The translations under genes and the position numbers were made by a program. The notes beneath the pieces are model-generated. The model did not search any database. It had not been told where the DNA came from and saw only the letters and a program-made list of their open reading frames with translations. A DNA stretch of 64,000 nucleotides from Anaeramoeba flamelloides. Taxonomy: Eukaryota; Metamonada; Anaeramoebidae. Positions 13,001-25,269 of the stretch are shown here, one piece after another. Each line of letters opens with the position of its first letter. Position 1 is the first letter of the stretch. Location of the stretch: NCBI GenBank assembly GCA_027625915.1, contig JANTQA010000072.1:1-64000 (forward strand). The letters are read 5' to 3'.

Positions 13001-15272
13001 TATTTGTGTTGATTGAAAATTACTTTGTTACTAAATTGAAAACTAATTAAGATTTGGGGTAAAAAAGAAAATTAAAAAACAAAAACAACTTTTGGATAAT
13101 TAGGAATTAAACCATTACTAAATAAGCAATGGGGAATCAATAAATGAAAATTTAATGAGGTAAAGTAAAATAAAAAAAACTGTTTGAGTACGATCAATTA
13201 AAAATTAATTATTTTTTCATTTTTTTTCTCGACTTTTCAAAACAAATCAAACATTAAATTGGGGGCTATATTAAAGTGGTATTGTAGTTTGAGTATTTAT
13301 TTTTAAATCTATAGATCAAACAAATTCCTTAATATATTACTGGTATTTGAAGAATAAATGGAGAAAAAAATTCGCTTCATTATTTGATTACTCCATTTTT
13401 TTTTTTTTTTTTTTTTACAATGAAACTTGCAAAGAAATAGATTAGAATTTGAGTTCACTATTTATTTTCTGGTCTCTTTTATTTTGATCTTTGTTGAGAA
13501 CTAATAAGTGTAAGAAAAGTCCGATTAAAGAATTGAAAAAACGAAAATCAATTGAAATTTTATACAATTTAAATTTCAAATAACAGTCAAGATATTGAAA
13601 ATTTTAAAAAATTAAAGAACCTAATAAAGTAAGGTATTCAACAAAAGGATTAAAAAAAAAAAAGAAAAGTGAATTGTTTACAATGATCATAAAGCTCATT
13701 AAATTGGTTGAAATCAAAATTAAAAATTGGATCTGGAAGTAGCCATAATATTAGGCATAGGAGGATTGTTAGGCTTTGGAGTGATTGGTTATCTGTACTT
13801 GATTTGGAAATAATTTGTAAAGGAAGCTTTTGAGAAAAGTATTCAACAATTTTTTCAATCCACAGGTTTTGTGTTTTTTCTAAATTGTCAAAGTGTAAAA
13901 TTGATAAATTATTTTTTAAGATTAAAATAATCTCAAAAATTTTGCTAATAAGTGGATAAAATAAACGATGTATTTGTTCTGTTGTTTGCATGGGCCCATT
14001 TTTTAAAAATTCTTCATAATCTGGATGATTTAAAAATTGCAAGATATGGTAAACAATTAAAATTGTTACAACGTTCTTTGAGGTTAAATATTTTGGTGTC
14101 TCATTAAATATTTTGATCGTAATTTTGTATTGATCCTCATTATCAGAAGTTAAACAAATCAATTCAATATCTGATATTTCGATTTCAATTTTACTTGTCA
14201 TTTCGTTGTCTATTTCTGTGCTGTTTGGCAATGGCAATAATGTCAATTTTTCTGTGGTTAAGGTACAAAAATATTCCTCAAAAAAAAAATTTTGGGGATC
14301 TTTATAAATAATACTTCCTTGGAAAAAGACTTTTTGTTTGTTTGATTGGTCGGTTGTTTGGTTGTTTGTTGTTTGGTAGGTTGGTTGGTTGGTTGGTTGG
14401 TTGTTTGTTTGTTTGGTTTTTTAGTTGGTTTTTTGGTTGTTTGTTTAGTTGGTTGGTTGTTTGGTTCATTTTTTATAAATATGGCAGTTTCAAGTTTTTT
14501 TTGTTTGTTTTTTTTGTTATGGGTTTTTTGTGTTTTGTGTTGTTAATGGTGAGTTTTAGGGATTTGGAAGAAAGTTAAAGGTGTAAAGAGAAAAGAAAAA
14601 ATCAAAAAAATCTTCAACAAAGATCATGGTTGTTGTTGATTCGTTTTTTGAATTTTTTTGTAAAAGGGAATTTTTTACTCTTTTTTTCTTTGACAGCTTG
14701 TGTTAGTAAATAATTTGTTTTTAAGAACTTGAAATCTTCAAGATTCTCAAGTAAGCCGCGTTTCGACTCATAAATGGGCAGACTGTTTGTGTTTGGTGTG
14801 GCTGTTCTTGTTTTTTTTTGGTTGCTGGATTTGAAAAACTTTAACCACATGATCCCATTCGATCGATCTTGAGTCGAAAAATTTATTGATCGAAGACTGT
14901 TATGGGTGAGGCGAAAATAGAACTTTGTGTCTTTTTTCTTTTTTTTTGTTGGCTCATACACTGACACTGTATACCCTTTAATGTCGTAAGTTTGTTTTGG
15001 TGTTTTCTTGGATTCATGATCTTTTTTTGTTTTAAATACTTGCAATTGCTTTTCAAACAAGACAAAGTATCTCTTTTTTTGTGATTTTAATCGTGCTATT
15101 TTACAATTTGTTTTGCATTATTTTGGTAATTTTTTGAAATTAAAGTTTGTTAGCAGGATTTGGAAAAATTATTATTTGTGAATCTTAATTGAGAATTTTT
15201 ATTCCTTATCAAGAGAAGAAAAATGTGAAAGATGAACGACTTACAACCAACTTGGTAAAGATACCCTTCCAT
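7020..15272 (-). CDS. PH-domain protein with degenerate RhoGAP-like middle and disordered Ser/Lys/Glu-rich tail
   Basis: Five exons inferred on the minus strand: 15272-15245, 15095-14679, 14329-13682, 10816-10551, 8294-7020; phases agree at every join (1, 1, 1, 0), giving about 877 residues. Exon 1 encodes only MEGYLYQVG. With exon 2 it forms a pleckstrin-homology domain (residues 1-~105: KKRYFVLFEKQLQVF, KGYTVSVYEP, FYFRLTHNSLRSINFSTQ, GIMWLKFF), which usually binds phosphoinositides or proteins at membranes. Residues ~280-420 are helical; LILWLLPDPIFNFDFNQF resembles the LPEPL helix of RhoGAP domains, but no Arg-finger GIFR motif is seen, so RhoGAP is only a weak suggestion. The last exon is low complexity (NKS repeats, acidic runs, basic C-terminus). 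Exon 4 is the least certain part, because it lies beyond a 2.9-kb intron. Confidence 0.75.
12088..12144. repeat. 9-bp minisatellite (AGAAATCAC/AGAAATTGC)
   Basis: About six tandem 9-bp units inside intron 3 of the PH gene. On the minus strand they translate as repeats of Ile-Ser-Val/Ala, giving the false look of a short coding frame at 11929-12279. Confidence 0.8.
12417..12952. mobile_element. Family C-like TIR element, copy 3, inside intron 3 of the PH gene
   Basis: Left end CAATTCAAAATTGTTAACAC; right end GTGTTAAAAATTTTGAATTT, its inverted partner. It has the same internal block order as 6396-6942. Its presence partly explains the unusual length of this intron. Confidence 0.7.
14339..14466. 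repeat. TTGG/TTTG microsatellite in PH-gene intron 2
   Basis: Alternating (GGTT)n and (TTTG)n runs fill most of intron 2 (14678-14330). In the plus orientation they read as Gly/Leu/Val/Trp-rich frames, which are artefacts of the repeat. Confidence 0.85.
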
Positions 15273-15630
15273 AAGAAAAAAAACCTTTAAAGAAAAAATG
15301 ATAGATCGTATGAAATGTTGAGTTACTTTAAAATTCTAACTTTTGTAATGATTAGTGTCTCTTAAAGTCTTTTGCATCCCCAAACCTTTCTACACTTTAA
15401 ACGAATGAAGAGATTTCTCAAAATATTGTTATTGGCAATTGGATTTTATTGGAACTCAACAAAAAAATTAATAATTTTCAACTTTTCAAGAATTCTTTGC
15501 CCTTTTCCGATTTTAGACACTAAAAGTCAAAGTATGTCTTTATTGATAATCATACTCATTACATGTTCGATACTTTGAATAATACAAATAACTGCAAATT
15601 TTTTGATATTTTTTCTGATTTTCTTTTGAT

Positions 15631-15914
15631 TTGATTAAGATCCTTTGGTCAAACAGAATCTTCGAAAAAACGAGAAAGAGTTATTCAAAAAAAAAGAAAA
15701 AAGTCATTTGATTTATTTTATTCAAGAAAAAGCAATTATTCTTTGTCACTAAAATTTCAAGAAAACAACAAACCTATCAATTTATGGGCTTTGGTATTTG
15801 ATCTTGGAAAATCGTATTTGGAACAAATATTTATGAACAAAAAAAATAAAATTAGTCTTCGGACGACGTTTGGATTTTTCCAAATTGTCTTAAAACGTAT
15901 TGATCCATTCTAAC
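15631..15914 (+). other. Uncharacterised open frame, possible exon
   Basis: About 94 codons stay open from just after a TGA to a TAA. The C-terminal part (NKPINLWALVFDLGKSYL ... FGFFQIVLKRIDPF) has a balanced residue mix unlike the surrounding spacer. There is no start codon at its head, so it would have to be a spliced exon; a shorter frame at 15372-15578 lies upstream. No family is recognised and it could be chance. Confidence 0.2.
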
Positions 15915-16377
15915 ATAAAATCACTAAGACAGTTCTATTGAAATATTACCCAATTTGGATCACAAAAATCATTTTCTGTCACTTTTTTTGAATGGAAAAT
16001 ACGAAAAAAAGTTTTAGATTTGTAAACTTGAAAATCCATCAAGCAGAAACGCGAAAATGAAAAAGAATATAATCACTATTTTTCGATCCTAAAAAAGGAT
16101 GATCATTGACAAACACTCTTAATAAAGAACCCTAACTTGTGGGTAGTTTTGACAATCCACTTTTTACTTTGAATTACTTAAATTTTGACAATTTCTTCAG
16201 AAATCAAAGCAATTCTTACCAAGAAGTTCGTGTTTTTCTCTTTGCTTTTTAGTTTTTTTGTTGATTCTTTTTGTTTTTCATTGGATTGAAGCCCTGAACA
16301 CCGCATTTGAATGACAGTTTCTTATATATTTGATTTTTGAACAGAACTCAATTACCAAATACCGAAAACATTTGGCT

Positions 16378-16847
16378 TTACTGTAGTCAAAATAAAGCGT
16401 ACAAAAAAATTTAATCCGGTGTTTCAAAATAAAAAGCGTGTTTTTTTGTTATAGTAGACCTATACATTAACCAATCAAAATAAACTGATAATAAACACTA
16501 AAAAAATATGGTGTTGGTTGCTTAAAGTTCTATATATCAAAAAGAAATTCTAAAAAAGAAAGATCAAATCGGAAAATTTATCTCAAAGAATAGAGTAAAT
16601 TTTCAAAATAAAAAAAACAAAAAATTTCAAAAAAATTGAGAATATTATGGAATATTTTCAACTATTTGCATTAACAATTTAAATTGTACTAAAAATAACC
16701 TGACCTTTACATTCAAAATCGATTTTTTCTTGGATATACTATTGGGTAGTCTATTGGGTGTTGCCTTGTGACAAGAATAAAAAAAGGCTTGATTATATTT
16801 TGGAACACAGATTAGATTCATTGTTCACTAATTTTTTGATTACTGTA
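16378..16847 (+). mobile_element. Family E TIR element, copy 1
   Basis: Left end CTGTAGTCAAAATAAAGCGT; right end TTTTTTGATTACTGTA. Internal landmarks (GTTTCAAAATAAAAAGCGTG, ATATGGTGTTGGTTGC, ATTGGGTGTTGCCTTG) recur in order at 40.1, 42.4, 43.9 and 45.4 kb. CAGT-type ends beside TA suggest a Tc1/mariner-like non-autonomous element. Confidence 0.7.
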
Positions 16848-17639
16848 TTGATATGTTGCAACTTTTTGACTAGTTTTATTTCTTATAATCCCTACATGAT
16901 AACTTAGAGAATCTTTGGATGAGGTCTTAGGGGAAAGTTTTATGGAATTTTCTCTTTAACAATTGAAATACAATCTTGTTTTCAAATATTGATCATTTTT
17001 TCTATCCGACATAAGACAGAAATTTTACCAAATAAATTTACCATGAAATAATCAACACATCATCCCAAAATATCTTTAAATTCTAAAAAGGAGAGTGACT
17101 GGTTAGTTTTAGAGATCTAGATTTTTTTTTATTTCTTTATTATGAAAATTTTTCTTTTTCTTTTGTGGGCTTTTAGAGATTTTTTTGACTGTTTTTTTAA
17201 TGAAACAAACAGGAATATTTTTTTATTATAATGATTGAAGAAGTGTTAATTACACTATACATACCTTAGACTTAAACCCTCTTTCAGAAACTTAATGTAA
17301 AATATTGAATTTATAGATTTAAAATTAATGAAAATAATTTCAAAGCTCGCACAGTTTAAAATTAATTAATTATGATTTATTTCTTTTAATTTAATTTGAA
17401 AAATTAATCTATCTTTTTCATAAGAAGGACACACCAATAAAAATTTCTTATATAAGCTATTATTTCTTTCTTTTCATGCTCTAAACACAGAGGGCAGAAT
17501 TAAATTTGAGTTTTTATCTATTTTATATTAATTTCTATTTAGGCAATTAGTAAATATTCTGAATTTTAGGTTTAGTGAGATTGAGGGATAACTAAAATAT
17601 TTTTGAGTTTTAAATGAATATTTTTGATATTTTATCATT

Positions 17640-17900
17640 GTGGAATAATTTTAAGGGTGTTTTTTCAAGTGTCGTAAAGTACATTCAAGTTCTTGTTTTT
17701 TTTTTTAAATTTTAGAAATTAAAAGTTAATTATTGAAATTTTCTTATTATTTTGAAAATTAATAAAAGAAAAAGTCAATTTCACAAAATTCAAAAGAATT
17801 GAGTAAAAACCTCATTTTTTCACAATTATTTTAAATTCTGATAACGTTAAAGGACGTTTTTTTTTGAATTTAAGAAATAAACCAAAAATTTCAAAAATTT
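17640..17900. repeat. Family I dispersed repeat, decayed copy
   Basis: Carries the block AAAAGAATTGAGTAAAA and a late GTTAAAGGACGTTTTTTT, both shared with 32990-33360, 52566-52930 and 60640-61080. No clear ends or coding content. Confidence 0.4.
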
Positions 17901-18614
17901 TCTTTTTATTTGACAAACTAAAAAAAATATTGACACTTCTCACTTGTAGAGTCCAGCAACTCATTGAAAATGTATAAATATATTTCTTTTTTTAGTTTGA
18001 TAATATCTCAAAATTCGTTTTGATTTTATTATTTATTAGTTGTTTAAATTTTATTAATTTTTCTAAATTAGGTAGGGATAAATATCTTAATTTATTTTTG
18101 GATTTGGAATTTTTTTTTATTTGCTATACTTATCAAAAAATAGGATATTTTTTGAATTCTGAAAATTAACAAAAAAAGAAAGAAAAAAAACTTATTTCTG
18201 ATGTTAAAATTATTATAAAGTAATTCTTTATGAAGTATTGGGAATCAATCCAATAAATAAGATTGTTATACCCCAAAAATAATAACTAGTGTTCATTGGG
18301 GAAATAATCTAAATTGTCATTCAGCCTTCGAAAAAAAAATCCCAAGAATTTAATAAATCATTAAAAATACTGTTTCTAAAAGGGAAATTAATAACTTGAC
18401 CTGGTTTTAAAAATTAAAAATATGAAATATTACACCATTTAATGATCATTTTTTTGGAAATCTATATTATAATTCTGTTAGATTTATTTTTCTACAAATA
18501 GTGGAATGTTTGGGATAGCATTTAAAATAAGAATTATTGTTTTTTAATTATTTAAAAATATTTATTTTCTTTTTTAAATGAAGGAAACAATAAAATTTTG
18601 TATTTATTAATTAG

Positions 18615-18763
18615 TTTTCTTTATTATTTTCTAAATCCGAAATAAAACAACATCAATTAGAAAAAGCTCAACAAACGTGTTCAAATATTCTCAAGAAACA
18701 GCCAACCAACAATTTTAACATCAACAAAAACAACAACAACTACCACAGCAGCAGCAACTATGG
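18615..18763 (+). other. Gln/Asn-rich exon-like frame
   Basis: Between an ATTAG acceptor-like site and a GTAAAA donor-like site, an open frame reads LEKAQQTCSNILKKQ followed by Asn/Ser/Tyr-rich repeats (CAACAACAAC, CAGCAGCAGC). It resembles a low-complexity exon, but no neighbouring exon could be joined. It may be a simple repeat only. Confidence 0.2.
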
Positions 18764-21402
18764 TAAAAATAAATATTAAGTGATCAGTCTTCGACAACAA
18801 CAAGGCAAAATTTTAAAATATATTATTGGTGATATTCTTTACTTACAAATTTTGTAAATCTCAAGTGCCAAAAAATTCTGATCCACTAAGTAAGCCATAA
18901 AAGAAAATTAGTTTTGTGAGATCAATTTTTTTTTTCATTTTTTTCTGAAAAAGAAAACTCTCAAATTCATTCAATTTCTCGAATTATAATTAGTTTTTAC
19001 CCAGTTTATTACCATTTTGATTATTATTATACTATAACAAGTCTTTGTTGCCAGTAATATTAATCTATATATATTTTTTTTCTTTTTTGAGATCATTTTT
19101 TTTGGTAAACCAAAAAAAAAAGTTTAATCCCAACCGATTAAAAAATAATTGTATTTTTTTAACAAGGATAGTTATAATAATCAAATTTTTAAAGTCATAT
19201 AAAAATTTTAATAATAAATTTTGTTTTTGTTTTAAGATAAAATTCGTTTTTTCAAAAAAAAATTTTCTTGAAGATATTTGGGAATTAGTGTAATTTTATC
19301 CATGAAATTTAAAATCAGTTTTTTTCTGTCAAAAATGATTTGAATTGTTCTTATGATTCTTATGAATAAGACCAAACAATTTGTTAAAAAAATTTTTCAA
19401 AATTAATAATTTTTCTGCAATTTTTTTTCATTTTTTGAAAATCAGAAAATAACTTTTTCAAAAACATTAAAGAAAAAAATTTTATTGTATAATAGATCTC
19501 AATTTAATTATAGTCTGTAGTTAATATTTGACCAAATACTCATTTATTGAATCGCCTATACCACAATTAGTTTTATTGACTAATATTTGAATTGAAATAT
19601 GAATCAAAGAAAAAGAAACCTCAAATAAAAAAATTTGCTTTCAAATTCAATACTTTCCAACATAAAATGAAAAATATGTTTTACCATTTTCAAGAATTAA
19701 CTTAATTGTTAAAAAAAATAATACGTTACTTTATTTCTTTTTATATTGGAAACATGCAAATTTTGAATTTCAAAAAAGAGACTCAAATCAATAAATTGTT
19801 TAAATGGGGTTAACTCATCCATTTCATAAGTCGAAACACAAATTACAAAAAAAAATTTTCAAGATCTTTACACGATTTCATTTTATTTTCAAAAATGGAT
19901 AGTCCCTTAATATCAAAAGAAATTAAAACAATAATCAAAATCAAACTTTGACTTTTTTTTTGCTGTTACTATCTTCTTTTATTGTTCATTTTTATCACTT
20001 TCACTAATAAAACCAATATAACTTCCACATTATTACATTTATTTTCTTTTTTATCACCCCCTTTCAAAAATATTTGTAATTGTAAAATTAATTCTATATA
20101 ATTTTTATTTATACTGTTAAAAAGATAAGTATAAAAAAAAATACAAGAGCCCATTAATATCTGAAAAAAATATAAATTATAAAAGGAAACAAAACATATT
20201 ATATATTTAAATAATTGTGTTTGAATTTTAACTTAGGCACATTAATTCAAAGATTTGAAGAAATACCAACTGAAAATCTATTCAAACCATGTAACACCCT
20301 CGTGTCAAATGGATTGGTTAATTTCCTATAAATTCTCTATTTTTTTTTTTTTTTTGATGAAATATATATATCTCTATAAGCACCATTTCAAAAACTATGT
20401 ATCACCTGAAATAATAAATGTAAAAAAATTAATACCCTTGAATATTCATAAACAACAAATAATAAACTCTGAAATGTAATTCGATTTTAAACCATTCTAA
20501 ATATATAAAAACCGAATATTTTATAAAATAAAAATAATAAAACCAAAATCTAAAAAAAAAAAAAGAAACAATTTTTGAAATGAGCATTACCGATTTTTTA
20601 TTACTGAACCTTAACCCAAAAAAAGTTTAACAATAAGATTTTTTACTAATAATTAAATTCATTGTAAAAAGACATTACATAGTCTCAATTTTGTTAGTGA
20701 TTATTTGTCTTTTCCAATAACTGTTTTTTTACCACATTATCTTGTGCAAATAAAAAAAAAATGAAAAAAAAAAAAAAAAAAAAAAACATAATAAAAAACC
20801 AATAAATTCCAAAAAATGATTCTGATCTAAAAATTTGAAAAATTATCTTTACGATCAAGATTTGTCATAAACCCACACAAAATTTCCACCAATAACACTT
20901 AAAAATGAATCAAAATTTTTGAAAATTGTTTATCTTTTCAAACACTTTTGAATTATTTAATTAATTTTAAAAAAAGTCTTTCATTAACAAAATTATAATT
21001 GTTTCTCTCTTTTTTTAATTTTTTGATTTATTATTATATACATTTTTCATTATTTTTTCAAAATTACAAAATAAATAACAAGTTGAGTTGGTTCTCTTAA
21101 AATCAAATAAAAATCAAAACAATCAATCAATTAAAATTCAAAATTAATTATTTGGTATTTTATTTATGAATAAAAAAATATAATAAAAAAGTCAAAATAT
21201 AAAAAAAATTATTAACTAAATTACTAATAATTAAATAAACAATTTTGTATAAAAATTTGTATCCAATTAAATGAATTAATAATTCTAAAAAGTGATAAAT
21301 TTAAATATGACATTTAAAAAATATTCAAAAAATTAAACAAGAAAAATCAAATGAAAAAGACAAAAAAAGCAATAATTTAAATTTCATCAACTTTGCAATT
21401 TT

Positions 21403-23647
21403 TTAGTTTTCGTTTTGAGATTCGTTGGTTTCTTCTTTAGTTTTCATCCAATTTTTCTTATTTCGTTGTTCTAACAATAAAGTGATTGTGCGTTCATCTT
21501 TTGTGTCTCCGTGATATTGGATTGGACCACAGGCATAGTAATCGTCGTCCATTCTCCAAATTTGGCGGTATTTCAATAAGGTTTTGAAAGGAACACCTTC
21601 AAGGTCGACCAAAATTCTTTTTGCAACTGGGTTGAGACCCTTTTGGAATCCGTTTGATTTCATGAGGAACATTTCTGGGAAGGGCATTCCGAATGGGATC
21701 CATTCTTCAGTCTTTTTCCAGGTCCCGTTGACACCACACATCACGCCGGTGATGCCAGCCTCGATGAATCTACCTGCAGTGTTACCGAGAACGTAACAGT
21801 AATCACAATCAAAGTTTGAAGGGTAGCCGCATCTTCCCTCATAGCCAAAGAAATGGGTCATACAGTTGAAGTCCTTATAGCACCTTCTTTTCAATTCCTT
21901 TCTACAGGACCATTTCAGCAACTTGTCGGTGGCAATTTTACTGAGTGTGATGTCGCCACACCAATCTTTAGAATATAACAATTCACGGGCAATACCCTTT
22001 GGGAGGCTGCTATATAATTTTAAAGAGTTGCCTTTTAATTTCTCCAGCATTTCCTCTCTTGACCATCTTTCTTCTCGGTCTGGGTTTTCCTTAACGATTT
22101 GGTTACACTCGTTAATCAAAATACTAAATTCGGGAATAAATTCAATCAGTCCCTCTGGGATGATCAAGACACCGTGCTTTAATCCCTTTTTGCTTCTTTC
22201 CTCAATCAAATCACAAATGTCGCAAATGACATCATTTAATGTTTTGTTTTGCTTCTCAATCTCTTCACCAATTAAAACCATGTTAGGGTGGGTCTTAAGC
22301 GCACATTCTAATGCAACGTGACTTGCAGATCTTCCCATAACTTTAATGAAATGCCAATATTTTTCGGAACTCAGCGCATCAATCATAATATTACCAATTA
22401 GTTGACTGTAGACTTTGGTTGCAGTATCAAATCCTATAATTTGGAATTTTCATTTTTTCAAAAAAGAGTAGTTAGAATGAAATTTTAGAAGACGAAGAGA
22501 AAGAAAGATTTTTAGTTTGTGAAAATTTAGAAATTGTTTTGCTTTTTTGAAAATTTTGTTAATTTTCAGTTAAAGATAAATAATAAAAAAAAAAAAAAAA
22601 AATTAAATAAAAAATACAAACCAAATGAGGTTTCAATAAATCTATTTTTAATATCACCGTCAATAGTCTTTGGAATTCCAACAACTTGCACGTCTTGATT
22701 ATTTTGGCATAAGTATTCTGCCAATTCTGCAGCTCTTGTGTTTGAACCGTCACCACCGACAACAACGAGGGCATTCAGTCCTGAAGTTTTACAGAACTTT
22801 GAAAAGGCAGGTAAGGCAAGATCTGGATCAGTGTATTTACGGCCTGTTAAAATCATATTAAATCCACCAATGTTTCTGTATTGATCAATGATTTCGTCAT
22901 TCAAGACAATGTAACTTTCTTCGTATAAGCCAGTCATGGAATGGTAGATACCCCACACTTCAGAATTTTTGTTATGACTCTTAATAAGATCATAAAGTCC
23001 AACAATTACATTATGACCACCTGGGGCTGGTCCACCACTGAAAACAATTCCTACCTATAAATAATTATTTTAAATTTGAGGTATTGAGAAAAGAATTATT
23101 TTTAAAAAAAAAAAAAAGTAAAGGTTTAGATTCTTGAATTTATAATTAAAAAATTTTGTTTTTTGCAAATAAATATTGAAATATTGCCCTTGTATTTTGT
23201 AATTTATTTTTTTCGTTTTTGAAATCTGTTGGCTTGAGAAGCAACATAATTCCAATTTAAAAAAACAAATTTCGAAAAAAAAAAAAAAAACAAAAAACAA
23301 ATATTCAGTCTATTTTTGTTTCCAAAGGAGGTATATTAAAAATAAAAATATGAATAAAAACAAAAAAAAAGAAAGTAAAACAAGGTATTTACTTTAATTG
23401 CTTTGTGGTCAATTTTTTCAGATTTGTTTTTCTCAAATTTGAAAACTGGTCTTCCGTATAAATTTGGAAAAGCTTTTTTGACTTCGTCATCAATACCGCT
23501 TGATTTGGAGTTAACGCCAGAAGAAACAACATTAGTTTCAACAGTTAAAATCTTTGGAAGGTGAGTTTGGTATCGTAACCTTTGTGTTCGGATAAATCGT
23601 CTTTTAAAAGGTAAAATATTATTAGTATTTGATTTTGTGTTTAACAT
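21403..23647 (-). CDS. PFP: PPi-type 6-phosphofructokinase (long PFP clade) with an ATP-type switch residue
   Basis: Phosphorylates fructose 6-phosphate in glycolysis, with PPi or ATP as donor. Three exons: 23647-23393, 23054-22622, 22433-21403; introns of 338 and 188 nt (GTAAAT..TATAG, GTTTGT..TATAG) in phases 0 and 1; 572 residues, the size of long PPi-dependent enzymes. Visible motifs: SGGPAPGGHN at residue 91, GGDGSNTRA at 185-193, PKTIDGD at 213-219, GFDTATKVYSQLIGN, MGRSASH, GYEGRCGYP. PPi enzymes normally have GGDD; here the fourth residue is Gly188, as in ATP enzymes, while Lys214 of PKTIDGD is of the PPi type. The 26-residue spacing equals that of Asp175/Lys201 in the Entamoeba enzyme. 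The donor is therefore uncertain. The start is the only ATG before the conserved N-terminal segment. Confidence 0.93.
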
Positions 23648-24811
23648 CTAAAGAATAAAATAATTACAAGGAAAAAAAAATGATATTTTATTTGAAAATA
23701 TTTCTCTTTAAGGGAATTTTTTCTTATTGATTATAGTGAAGTAAACAACACAGCGGCTCTATTACACGATTGCTTTGATGACTAATTATATTTTTCAAAA
23801 ATAAGAACAAGCTTTTTTTGGATTTTGCATCTTTTTTCTAATAGTATGGAAGAAAGATGGGGTAGTTTAATTAACCAAAATTAATTATAATTCATTCAAC
23901 ATATCCTTGGGTTGGTATTAAAGTCGTCTATCGGATCTAATTTTTTAAAAGAAAATTTGTAAAAAGCAAAATCAAAGAAACATTACAAAAGTCACAGGAT
24001 TTTTTTAAATGTCTTACATTTTCAAAAGTTATTTTCCAAATGTTCTCCAATTTTCACCCAAAACATAATAGAATCACGGTGCTCTTCAACCTATTTGATA
24101 CAAGGGTTTACTTTAGAATTATTTTTTTAATTGAAAATTTAATATTTTTCTTTTCTTACAAAAGCATTTTATTACCATTCTGTTTTGTTCTATAGTGACT
24201 TAATTGTGTCGGAGTGTTTAACTCTTTTCTTTGAAAGATCTAAACTTCCAAAATAAGAAATAACACAACAATTCTAAAATAATTATATTTGTCTTATGAT
24301 AAAAAAACTTTGCTTTATTTGATCTCAAAAAATTCCTATAATATTTTAAAGGGTGCTTTCCTTTGAGCGCAATTCTGAAATTCTTTTGAAAAAAACTGAA
24401 ATTTTCTATTTTTTTGGTTGGACGTGAATTGAAAATCATTGATCCTAACTCAATTAACTACCCCTTTTTAACTTTTGGAATTGCAATTAATCCCAAGAAA
24501 AAAATGTGTTAAAATTTTTGTCAACTTTCATGATTGAGATTGGTGATCAGAATATTTTTAGTGTTTGTTGAGATCATTATTTTGAGTTATTTGGTAATCA
24601 ATTTTTGAAAATAAACAGATATAATTTTTGCCTGAGACCTTTTTTTATTAGAAAAGATTAAAGGTCTTAGATTTTTGCTTTGAATTAAAGAGAATTTACC
24701 ACAGTGAACTGCTGTGTGTAAAAGGGGTTTATGAGAGAAAATAAAAAAGAGGAAAGAAAATACAGTCAAGTTAAAAAATTGTTTGTTAAGAGTTTTTTTT
24801 TATTTTAACAA

Positions 24812-25269
24812 ATGTGGTTCAAATGGAATAAGAAAAGTGAAAACGAAAAATTTTTGATAAGTAACATCAATCAATCAACCAACTCTGGTATGCTAACCCA
24901 CCGTGGCAGTTCTTTAACTCAACTTTTAGTTTTCACACTTTGGGAATCTAAAAATACTATTATTTACAAAAAAAATATTTGTTTGTTGTTTTTTTCAGTT
25001 GAAAATGAAGGTAAACTTGGAAATTTCAAGGGTCAAATTGACAATAGCGATTTACAGCCAAAAAAAAACAGTTCTTTTTTGGACTCTAATCGTGTCCAAA
25101 TCAGAATCTCTTTTATACCCTTTTTTTCAATAAAAGACTCATATCTTTTTTTGATTTCCATACAAAAGTCAAATCTTCGACTTTCTTTTAAATAAAGGTA
25201 ACCCACCAACCACCTCTGTCTGTGTTTTCTTTGTTTTAACCCGCAATACCAAGAAAACTTATTCTTCAA
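24812..25269. other. Uncharacterised GC-richer stretch, open on both strands
   Basis: The plus strand is open from an ATG at 24812 to 25195 (127 codons, MWFKWNKKSENEKF...). The minus strand is open across 25269-25033 (KQRKHRQRWLVGYLYLKES...), without an ATG at its head. Both look moderately protein-like and neither matches a family known to me. At most one can be real; a decayed gene is also possible. Confidence 0.25.

Larger units (their letters stand above)
15273..21402. other. Intergenic, one TIR element and weak exon-like frames
   Basis: No recognised gene. It contains the family E element at 16378-16847, a decayed family I repeat around 17640-17900, a Gln/Asn-rich exon-like frame at 18615-18763, and a plus-strand open frame without an ATG start at 15631-15914. 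A long A run lies at about 20750-20787. The rest is AT-rich spacer. Confidence 0.5.

Noticed and set aside
13650-14329. Firm assignment of a RhoGAP domain to the PH protein
   Set aside because: Only the LPDPIF-like helix fits; the Arg-finger region and the later Asn/Lys motifs are not visible.
14342-14578. Gly/Val/Trp-rich plus-strand frames resembling a membrane peptide
   Set aside because: Translation of a (TTGG)n(TTTG)n microsatellite in an intron.
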